A DNA stretch of 16,210 bases from Bremia lactucae. Taxonomy: Eukaryota; Oomycota; Peronosporomycetes; Peronosporales; Peronosporaceae. The stretch is from contig NW_027152213.1 in assembly GCF_004359215.1 (NCBI RefSeq), positions 584,594 through 600,803 on the forward strand. The letters are read 5' to 3'. The position numbers and the translations under genes were made by a program. Below are positions 8,082 through 15,161 of this stretch, one piece after another (positions within the stretch are counted from its first letter, which is position 1; every line of letters begins with the position of its first letter). Under the pieces are notes generated by a model. The model was not told where the DNA came from, did not search any database, and saw only the letters and a list, made by a program, of their open reading frames with translations.

Positions 8082-8267
8082 ATGTGTGTAACGGGGCACT
8101 GCGACTTGTACTGTTTAAGTACAAGTCCACTTCACACTGCTTCAGATGTTAGTCCTAAGCTAGTTGGAATACTATTTAAAGTAATCTAATATTTCTACTT
8201 TTGATAATATTTAATTAACAATATTTTATTGTTAATTTCATGTAACGATACACCCCGTTACAATGTG
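8082..8267. repeat. Target-site duplication ATGTG around solo LTR
   Basis: The pentamer ATGTG occurs at 8082-8086 and again at 8263-8267, directly abutting both ends of the 176-bp element. A 5-bp duplication is the usual footprint of LTR-retrotransposon integrase. Its intactness suggests a comparatively young insertion. Confidence 0.8.
8087..8262. mobile_element. 176-bp solo LTR or LTR-derived mini-element with perfect 10-bp terminal inverted repeats
   Basis: The ends are TGTAACGGGG and CCCCGTTACA, a perfect 10-bp inverted repeat with TG...CA termini, flanked by ATGTG duplications. Inside are two strong hairpins: GACTTGTACT-gttta-AGTACAAGTC (8103-8127) and AATTAACAATA-ttt-TATTGTTAATT (8213-8237). 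The 3' end also holds TGTAACG...CGTTACA. There is no coding capacity. The first nine bases equal those of LTR B (TGTAACGGG), so the two may share an integrase or ancestry, though the bodies differ. A small DNA-transposon derivative is possible, but TG...CA ends with a 5-bp duplication favour a solo LTR. Confidence 0.75.
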
Positions 8268-8289
8268 CATGAACTTAGGTGCGGATCCT

Positions 8290-8439
8290 TGGTTTTATTT
8301 ACGAACTAAGAATATCGAGTTTGTGGCATTTTTCGACTCCACGCGTGCCTGATATGAAGTCAACGCGACTTAGTGAGATTGTGATGCGGTAGTACAAGAT
8401 ACGGGACCAACAACAGACATACAAAAGGATTCTTTGCAT
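8290..8439 (-). pseudogene. Possible continuation of copia integrase core (very degenerate)
   Basis: Downstream (minus strand) of the pre-integrase fragment the order would call for the integrase catalytic core. Only faint resemblance is seen: VDFISGTRGVEKCHKLD, where intact relatives have a segment ending in K-F-E-x-F-L. Stops are frequent. It is placed by context rather than by motif. Confidence 0.25.
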
Positions 8440-8700
8440 CACTTACATCTTCGAATGTCCTTTAATATCTCTACAAATCACACCCCGAACGCGGTCCGTT
8501 AGTGCATTTTGACTGAATCCTTTTAGGGCTGCTTGGTTATTAAACCCTTCGCTTCAGCACATGTGAGACAGTCCACACACGCGTGACTAGTGATTATAAT
8601 GCCGTAATTAAATCTTTGGCCTTACGCTCTATGGGCCATAAGAGATGTGTCCGAGATGAAGTTAAGTAGTTGTACTACTAGGGACTTACGTTTAAATGTT
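8440..8700 (-). pseudogene. Copia gag-pre-integrase / integrase start, minus strand fragment
   Basis: On the minus strand the zinc-binding pre-integrase region is clear: LHLGHISYGP (about 8631-8660) followed by ACVDCLTCAEAKG (CLTCAEAK at 8547-8570), then KKDS-like sequence and a GVIC-x-DIKG-like segment after small frameshifts (8455-8487). This is the stretch that normally follows the protease in copia pol. Here it lies opposite to the copia-2 protease fragment on its left. It could be an inverted piece of the same element or part of a separate minus-strand copy. Several stops are present. Confidence 0.6.
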
Positions 8701-9010
8701 GCAATCAAGATACAATGCGTCCCATCTGAGCGTATGTACTTGGTGTTACGAGGCACCATTCGCTTGGACTGATAACAGCACCAGCCAACCTACACTGATG
8801 CCATGAAGGTGATGTGCCTCGATTACATCACGTACACTGACGTGCAGATGAAGATTATAAGTAGCTAAGAACTGTAGGAGGGTTCACATCGCCCCATTAT
8901 TCTACTTATTTTGAGTGTGCTGATTTCAAAGTTGGTTTTATAAACCACAATTCAGAACAACCTCCCTAGGTAACTGATTTTGCAAAAAATTAGACACTCG
9001 TACCGCCGCC
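8701..9010. other. No clear feature
   Basis: This lies between the pre-integrase fragment and LTR D. By position its left part could be decayed minus-strand protease sequence, but I could not identify motifs. The minus-strand frame that enters LTR D from here (8938-9213) is read-through of the LTR. Confidence 0.35.
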
Positions 9011-9234
9011 TGTAGTTCGAAGCACAATCTGCGTGAGTGTTCACAGCAGCAATTATTGGCAAATAAAATATTTGTAATGCAGTTAGAAGGGGTTCCTATA
9101 CATGCACACTGCCACCCATCGCAGTTGTCGGTTTCTTTGCCGCGACTTCTCGCAGTTACTCCGTTTCCTTCTTGAAATCCTAACATCTCTTCGAGGCGGC
9201 GGTTACTATGCATTAAATGCGTATTCTTCTAACA
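9011..9234 (-). repeat. LTR family D, 3' LTR of minus-strand copia element
   Basis: Read on the minus strand it starts TGTTAG at 9234, immediately after the purine tract CGGAAAGAGG (9235-9244), and ends AACTACA at 9011. The RNase H frame stops just upstream (stop 9260-9262). So this is a genuine 3' LTR of about 224 bp. It is the inverted counterpart of 7199-7409. Confidence 0.8.
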
Positions 9235-9259
9235 CCTCTTTCCGTTGCCTTAATGAGCA

Positions 9260-10035
9260 TCAAGTCAGTCCAATGAGACGAAGCAGTTCTTGAATTCTTG
9301 GAGCTGGTACCACTTTCGTCAATGAATCGGCGACCATCATCTTCGTAGATTCATAACTCGGTTTTACCGTCTTCTTCTTGGCGACAGCGCAAACGTACGA
9401 AGTCGAAGAAACAAGCCGATACAGACGCGCATGGTGAAGGAAGGAGCGTGAAGACACAACTAAAATGTATTTCATCCTATAAGTTGCATCAGGGGGAAGG
9501 CACAAAGGAGAGCGAATAAACTACTTCACGATCAGTGGAAGTGTCAGACCAAGTTCTAAAGGTATTCACTGCGCTGCCGGCTCCCCAGGAACACGAACGA
9601 CCTCACACCCAGCAATAATTATTGGGAAGCACGTCGCGGTCCCGACAGTGCCATGTGGGAGGTTGCTTTGCGAGAGGAACTTGTGTCACTCAAAAAACGA
9701 TAGTCACATAGGAATTTGAGCTTGACATCCACATGTTTCGTGCTTGCTGAGCTCCTCTCGTTATCGAATTGCTTCACTGCAGCTTGATTATCAATCTTGA
9801 GCACCACGGGTGTCCCAAGGCGCTGTTAAAGCTATTCGTAGCTTCCCTTCAATCCCAGCGCTTTACGCCCTCCCACGGCCGCAGCGAAAAACTCTGCTTC
9901 TGCAGTCGACTGGGCAACAGCAGCTTGCTTTTTGCAGTACAGCCCTTCAGTAATCTCATTCACAGCCTGCACGCCTGCACTTCCTGACTTTCGACTTCTG
10001 TGTCAGCCACAAAGTCTGCATCACGTAGCTGAAAT
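9260..10035 (-). pseudogene. Copia RNase H, minus strand, interrupted
   Basis: In minus-strand order: LRDADFVADTEVESQ (catalytic Asp region, near 10000), then KKQAAVAQSTAEAEFFAAAV with the catalytic Glu, IDNQAAVKQF and STKHVDVKLKFLCDY. The continuation expected right after CDY is found only about 290 bases further on, as KKKTVKPSYES and MMVADSLTKVVPAPRI, ending LLRLIGL before the stop at 9260-9262. The interval (about 9405-9690) is foreign, LTR-like sequence. Frameshifts and stops also occur near 9840 and 9960. It is the last domain of the pol of the element that ends in LTR D. Confidence 0.7.
9405..9690 (-). repeat. LTR-like insertion inside RNase H
   Basis: About 290 bases separate two halves of the RNase H that should be adjacent. 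The insert has no coding motif. On the minus strand it carries features typical of an LTR R/U5 part: ATAGGATGAAATACATTTTA and a pyrimidine-rich stretch CTTCACGCTCCTTCCTTCAC. Exact ends and a target-site duplication are not evident. A CCAATAATT-TTGCTG motif is shared with LTR D. Confidence 0.45.
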
Positions 10036-10050
10036 TTATGATGGGTGATT

Positions 10051-10409
10051 GAGGCTCGCAGTCTTCAAGCAAATGTAGCTTCAACCTTTTGTCCCCATGT
10101 AGCAATATGTACTCGCTCTGACATTGCACATGATGTTGGTGAGGTGGTCAAGTCTGCTAACGCTATGAGAAGCCACACTGGATTGCAGCATCGAGAAATC
10201 TCAAACATCGGAAGACAGTTCAAGACATTGGGATCGTATTTGACGGCGCAAGCAAGGGAGAGCTCATTGGTTTTGCTGATGCCAAGTGGGCTGGCGATTT
10301 GGTTACGCGACGCTCGACAATTGGATACGTCGTCTTCCTGAATGGTAGTGCTGTCTCGTGGAAGTCGAAGCGGCTTTCGATAACGTGCGATTATTTTGCA
10401 AGCTTGTAA
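10051..10409 (+). pseudogene. Copia connection domain and RNase H start on the opposite strand
   Basis: Plus-strand sequence between two minus-strand pol pieces. It encodes CTRSDIAHDVGEVVKSANAM (connection domain, as in copia CTRPDIA) and, after a shift near 10227, GIVFDGASKGELIGFADAKW, AGDLVTRRSTIGYVVF and NGSAVSWKSKR, up to a TAA at 10407-10409. In the catalytic segment the usual DAD is DAK. The minus-strand element lacks its own connection domain, which this piece would supply if it were inverted. However, both contain the start of RNase H, so part is duplicated. It is thus either an inversion with duplication or a fragment from another copia. Confidence 0.65.
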
Positions 10410-10427
10410 TCCTGCATCGTTGGTGCG

Positions 10428-11128
10428 TCACTGCGCCTTGTCACTCTGTGCACAGCCAATGCAATATCTCGTCGTATGCAGCGCGATATCCACAGCAACC
10501 TCCGAACTAAAGACTGGGAAATCTCGATAGTAGGTACTCGATGTAAAATAAGCCTTTTCCTTCAGCAGCTCGTTGTCTTCATCGATTACTGATACGTCAG
10601 ATATTAAGACCGGGGGTTGTTTCAGAAAGACCACGTTTCTCGAGCACTTCATCAATCGTCTGCTCCTGATCGATATAATACCCTCCTTCTGCTGTCCACA
10701 TAATTCGCATTCCGAGGAACTTCTCAACGATACCAAGATCTTTAAGCTCAAGCACCTGCATGTCGGCATCAAATTGATCAAAACGTTCCACATCTGTGCC
10801 TCTAATAAGCAGGTCATCCGCCAGACTCCATTCTCGTTGGCCCTGTTTAGAAGACACATGGGCCATTGATACATTGCATGAAATCAAGTTTAATCAGCGT
10901 GTCGCACAACACTCGGTGCCAAAGTCTTCCTGCCTGTTTTAGTCCACAGAAACTCCTTCTCAGACGAAGCACCAACTCATCAGGTCTCTTAACGCCAATT
11001 ATGTCCAGTGTGTCTTGTGTCACTTGCATTCCATCGGAAAATCTCAAATAAATTTAATACTCAGGTTCCGTAAAAGCTTTTGGGTACGCGCTTGGGACAT
11101 CACCATGCCTAGCAATATGTCTTTTTCG
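10428..11128 (-). pseudogene. Copia reverse transcriptase, minus strand, 5'-deleted
   Basis: Minus-strand landmarks are palm motif A HGDVPSAYPKA (Asp at 11099-11101), LRFSDGMQVTQDTLD, then LRRSFCGLKQAGRLW, and the catalytic site, which has become LADD (10813-10824) in place of YVDD, followed by ELKDLGIVEKFLGMRI. The two aspartates survive, but the Tyr and Val do not. The N-terminal fingers region is absent: integrase tail sequence runs directly into motif A, which implies a deletion of several hundred bases. Frameshifts and stops occur, including a TAA shortly after motif A. RNase H sequences lie downstream. Confidence 0.75.
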
Positions 11129-11536
11129 CAGAATTGTCGAACAATTCGATGTTGCGGATGTGTCGGGGTTGTCGTAACAACTTTATCCTTGAGTTCTAAC
11201 ACCTTGTACTCCTTTGTTCTTTGCTCATGCCCATGAGTTTTGGATTAATGCTCCCTCTGCATGACGAACAAGTGCCTTTTTTTGGGATCCCGCCAAACCG
11301 TGTACGGGAATCCAAGCCCATTTATACTCTACAGACTGGGTGCCCGCCCGGTGGGCACTATGATCGGCGACACACGATTCAAATTGGCTCGAGTCGGACT
11401 GCGATTAGTGCTATAAGCAGCATACTCTGCAGCCTCGCTCCAGTACATCAGTGCAAGACCTGAACCAGAAATCATGGATAGCAGATGTTGAAGACGGTTT
11501 AGTTCATGCCTTCGGCTTTTCTCTTAGATTGTGGGG
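11129..11536 (-). pseudogene. Copia integrase C-terminal part, minus strand
   Basis: Minus strand, in order: KRKAEGMN with the catalytic Glu (11511-11513), GSGLALMYWSEAAEYAAYS, TNRSPTRANLNRVSPI, then decayed sequence and KVVTTTP with HIRNIE-like residues, the end of integrase before RT. Several stops and frame changes are present. Upstream on this strand the reading is lost at about 11536, where AT-rich sequence begins; the missing central integrase part resumes at 11893. Confidence 0.65.
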
Positions 11537-11892
11537 TGTCTGCTTCCGTTAGTCAAAGTTGCTAATATTATAATTTTAATATTCCTATTAATTGTTCAAC
11601 TGCCCATATCTTTGTCAATGGAGTTTCTTAACTGAATAATACAATAATAAATATAATTAAACAGAGTATCGGTTTATATAAATCGATTGCGTATTATTGG
11701 TAGAACATTACACTCGAGGGAGGGAGTATGGTCAGCCTTTTTTTGCAAGCAGACATGTTTGCAACGTCTAGTACTTTCGGAGCGTATGCTTCTTTATTTA
11801 CTATAAAAATGCTACTGTTCATTCAAACCTTTTACAATTGATGGGACAGAGAAAAAGCTATAATTAAAAGCCTCTATCATCTGATGTATTAA
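11537..11892 (-). repeat. AT-rich LTR-like insertion splitting integrase
   Basis: Integrase catalytic Asp-2 (11919-11921) and Glu (11511-11513) should be about 35 codons apart but are separated by about 400 bases. The extra sequence is AT-rich and non-coding. On the minus strand a candidate LTR could run from TGTAATGTTCTACC (11712) to GCAGACA (11537), 176 bp, but no target-site duplication flanks it. The remaining 11713-11892 is unassigned and may be a second insert. Confidence 0.4.
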
Positions 11893-12112
11893 ATGTTTTC
11901 TCAGTTCATTCCTCCGCCGTCAGTTCGCAGGACGTGGATGCGACAATTTAAACTCTTTTTGAAACCACACCAGGAAATACTCGAAACATCTTTGCTGCAA
12001 CATTTTACTGCCGCGCCGCAAATACACGAACGTAATTTGACTTTTAGTCAATCAATACGACCAAATATCGGTTTCTACGACGATCTTTTGGGGTGATCGC
12101 TTCAGTGAATTT
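11893..12112 (-). pseudogene. Copia integrase catalytic core, minus strand
   Basis: On the minus strand: ITPKDRRRNRYLVVLID with the first catalytic Asp (12047-12049), a TAA, then KSNYVRVFAARQ, another TAA, FEYFLVWFQKEF, and after a one-base shift NCRIHVLRTDGGG with the second catalytic Asp (11919-11921). The order matches the core between pre-integrase and the Glu motif found at 11511. The spacing of the two aspartates is about 43 codons. The plus-strand 67-codon frame over the same bases is its shadow. This and the next pieces downstream (integrase end, RT, RNase H, LTR D) form one minus-strand element. Confidence 0.65.
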
Positions 12113-12825
12113 ATACGAGAAAGTTATCAAAGTCAAATGTCATATGTATTATTCCTTTTAAGAGTAATAATTTTAATTAACGAGCAACCCCAATATAGTG
12201 CACGCGTAAAGGCGGTCATTCGAGTAAGAGCAAATAGCCAAAACTGGTAGACACATGACGACAATCAATTTGTCTTATAATTATACCAACGGCTCGAGGC
12301 ATTTAATATCAAAGCGTGGAGGTGTTCCAGCTTTGACAAAATTGCCCAGTACAGCCAAATATAACTTTGGACTCGTTTGGTCAAAGTTAATATTATCGCC
12401 GTAACGCATGCGTTTTTAATTTACATGTCGTCTAAACAAGTTTTTGAGTTCGTTGCCTTGCTTTTTAATACCATGAACCGCCCTCTCAATTTCAAAGGAC
12501 TGGTGGACGTCAAGCGCTCATTAATTTTCAATCAAAGAGACTCAAGGCTTACATCCACCTTTTCGCACCAGCTGCTTAGGCTGCTAGGAATCTGTGTAGG
12601 AATGTCGACAGCCAAATATTCTTACTCGGATAGTCGACAATAAGTAGTTATTGCGCGGCAAAAGACATATAATACAGCTTATGTACTAAAATTTACTAAT
12701 ATTAGAATTTAGACGAATACAGGTGGATTGTGTAGTAAAGCATTCGGTGCATGCCCTATCAGGCGGCACGCAATATTTTAAATGAATTTGCGGCAATCAA
12801 GAGTGTCGCTGAGTTTAATTTAAGA
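12113..12825. other. No recognised gene
   Basis: About 700 AT-rich bases where the 5' half of the minus-strand copia would be expected. I could not find the zinc-binding pre-integrase motif or a protease. Two frames exist, 88 codons plus (12377-12643) and a broken one minus (12281-12517), without any familiar motif. Confidence 0.4.
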
Positions 12826-13493
12826 TTCGTCGAAAAGTTCATTTTATGCGGGGCTCGCCGCATTCACCCATACGCAGAGTCTGCCCAAAGTTTGCCTCCC
12901 ATATAGCAACCGTAACCCCACGAAGTTGCAATAGAAGCACGACGAGTTCGTAATAGACGGACTTGATGTCATCACAGGCAACGTAAAGCAGCGATAATTG
13001 CGCAAGAAGGTGAAACTGACGGACGTAAATTATTTGTCTGTATTTGATTTTGATCACTTGGTATGCTGAATACTACAATTCTTCCTATTTTTGAAGTATC
13101 GCTATCGTAAAAATGAAATTTAGTCATTGCTATAAGAAATCTTTTACGGAGGCGGACAAACACGACAAATCTTGAAGCGTAAATAAGCGAAGAGGATGAG
13201 GTTGCATCTGTTTTTAAGATCTCTATAGCCTTAAGGACAATGCTGTACCTCCTATATGCTATCAGAAGTAAGACAATTGCAGGTGGCCGTATTTACAAGC
13301 TGTTAGTCAGCACTTCAACGCAGAAGGGTCCTTTAAGCAGAGGTGTATAATTGATGCGGTGGACAATCATGCTCATTGTAGTGATTGTGCGCGTGGGACT
13401 CATGTCAATATTTTTTACCTGGATGTGATATATTACCGCTCCTGGGATTATTTTGATGATTTCTTAGGAGTAAAGCAAAACGCTAAAGGTGGG
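12826..13493 (+). pseudogene. Possible copia protease and pre-integrase relic, different lineage (tentative)
   Basis: Three plus-strand segments in shifting frames appear in copia order. EKFILCGARRIHPYAESAQS (about 12833-12892) resembles a protease site of type xIxDSGAxxHI with Asp replaced by Cys. VIDGLDVITG followed by KKVKLTDVNYLS resembles the later protease strands (ADG-x2-ITG ... VKLTDVLYV). The third, DAVDNHAHCSDCARGTHVNI (in a frame open from 13272 until LTR B interrupts it), resembles the zinc-binding end of pre-integrase (C-x2-C-x-GK). Each match is weak, and the wording differs from the other copia elements here. The joint order is the main argument. The ORF could instead be a host fragment. 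Confidence 0.3.
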
Positions 13494-14028
13494 TGTAACG
13501 GGCTAAAGTTGCCCTAATGTTACACAATCTTCGTCAAGTACACTTGGTGTATTTAAGGGGATGGTCAATTTTACTTAAATAAAGTAACTAGACCCACCAC
13601 TCGGGTGTAATTCACATTTGTGAACCAACCCTTGTGTATGTGATGCACATAGATGCATTCACATTAGAAGGAATGACGGCTAGCGTTATCCATTACGCGA
13701 GGTATCTAGAAAGATATGCTCACAATACATATTAGTGTTATCTACAGAGATGACATTTTTGATTAGTAAAATAGGCATTTATTATTAATGCGATTAAAAA
13801 TAAATCAGTCTGAAAACTACTTCCGACTTGGTAAGTGCGCACGAGGAGCCGGATTATCGCTCCCGTGACGAAACTTTACCAGAGTACTTAGTGCGTTGGG
13901 TGAGTTCGCTAAGGCGCCCACCACAACTACCTCACTGCACGCAAGAGAAGACGGTCTAACCGCTTCCTCGCTGTGCTAGGGTCTCTGCCTAAATAGAGCG
14001 TGACCGCATTAAGACGTACCCGCTTACA
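13494..14028 (+). repeat. Complete LTR family B (solo), copy 2
   Basis: It starts TGTAACGGGC and ends CGCTTACA, co-linear with 6076-6629. It is slightly shorter because only one, decayed, copy of the GATGACG hairpin is retained (about 13673-13690). A gypsy gag begins 120 bases downstream, but no primer-binding site follows the LTR end. It is therefore treated as a solo LTR rather than the 5' LTR of that gypsy. No clear target-site duplication is seen. Confidence 0.75.
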
Positions 14029-14149
14029 CTAGGTAGCACTTGAAATCCTTCCAAGATTAGCATCTCGGCGTGTGTACGTGAGAATGAGCCTCTACATCGA
14101 TTGAGCTCATTTCCCCCACCTCTCCGAACATCATCAGGAGGTAGGGCGC

Positions 14150-15161
14150 ATGGCGCAGGGACTTGGTGAACAAGCCCTGGTAAGGCTTCTGGGTAGTCCT
14201 CCTAAGCAACATGTTACTCAGTTGGAGCAATTTGAGGCATTTGTGCTCGGACAGCGGAGAGCCGCGTCCGAGGCATAGAGCCATGCTGCGGCGGAGTCCG
14301 TCACTCAGACTCAGGATGAGCTGAGGTATGATCAGGCTCGGAGCGAGGCTCTCAACAGGACTGTTGAGATGCTCTCTGCCCGGCCGCATCAGCCGAGGCC
14401 CGTTCGGATGGACCCGCCCAAGTTCGATGGAACTGCAGCGCACAAGATTATCCACTAGCTGTTAGTCGTGGAGCAATGCGGTGTCGCGCAGCTCATCGGG
14501 GACGACAGCCGGGTGGTGTCGTACGCCATGTCGCATCTGCGCGGTAAGGCCTCAGAGTGGGCTTACTCGGCGCTTATGGCGGACAGAAAGGCGTTCCCTG
14601 CATGGGCGATCTTTAAGGAAAAGATTCGCGCCATGTACCAGCCGCCGAACAACGAAGTGTTGCTTCAGGCGCGCTTCTTTGGAGCGCGACAGGTGAAGCG
14701 ATCTCTGCAAGAGTATGTGCAAGAGATGCGCTCGCTGTCGGCGTCCATAACCGTAGGTCCGATTCCGGAGCACATAAAGGTGCTTACGTTTATGAACGGA
14801 CTACGGCATTGCCCATAGCGACAGGCCCTTTTCAGAAAGGTGCCGTCGACGATGGAAGAGACAATACAAATTTCCTTGGTTGAGGAGCAATCCTACAACA
14901 GTGCCTCGGCGACAGCTTGGTATAAGCCGTCGGCCGAGAGGTCAGATGCCACTCCCATGGAGTTGGGCAATGCAGACGTTGTCTGTTTTAAATGCGGCAA
15001 GCGGCCATATGATGGCTCGCTGCTATGCCAGGGTCCCTGCTGGGGCGAAGATGCCCAGCAAGAGGACTCCCTACCCAAAGGGCGATGGCAAGAACCAGCG
15101 TGCGAGACGCATGAGTTCTGCATCGACCACTGAGGGGTCGGGAAATGCAGGAGCGCAGTAG
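14150..15161 (+). pseudogene. Ty3/gypsy gag, with three TAG stops and one frameshift
   Basis: The frame opens at the ATG 14150-14152 (MAQGLGEQALVRLL) and has a coiled, Glu/Gln/Arg-rich N-terminus, the capsid boundary VRMDPPKFDG, and a retrotransposon gag domain with HLRGKASEWAYSAL, FKEKIRAMYQPPN and KVLTFMNGLR. In-frame TAG codons interrupt it at 14276-14278, 14456-14458 and 14816-14818, each explicable by a single transition from CAG or TGG. The zinc knuckle begins CFKCGK (14984-15001) and continues one frame over as GHMMARC (15003-15023), so one codon of C-x2-C-x4-H-x4-C has lost two bases. The basic tail (AKMPSKRTPYPKGDGKNQ) ends at TAG 15159-15161. Gag packages element RNA; this copy cannot make a complete product. 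Confidence 0.8.

Noticed and set aside
8938..9213. 91-codon minus-strand frame as a gene
   Set aside because: It lies mostly within LTR D; the similar LTR at 7199-7409 does not conserve the reading.
11893..12096. 67-codon plus-strand frame as a gene
   Set aside because: It is the complement of the copia integrase core, whose motifs read on the minus strand.
12281..12517. Minus-strand frame of 33 plus 44 codons with one TAA
   Set aside because: No recognisable motif, and the region is AT-rich; not enough to call a gene.
12377..12643. 88-codon plus-strand frame
   Set aside because: No motif, signal or repeat support; it overlaps the equally unsupported minus frame.
13494..14149. LTR B copy 2 as the 5' LTR of the right-hand gypsy element
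   Set aside because: No primer-binding site follows its end, and the same LTR occurs elsewhere without gypsy sequence; possible but unsupported.
14057..14455. 132-codon antisense frame
   Set aside because: Shadow of the gypsy gag N-terminus on the plus strand.
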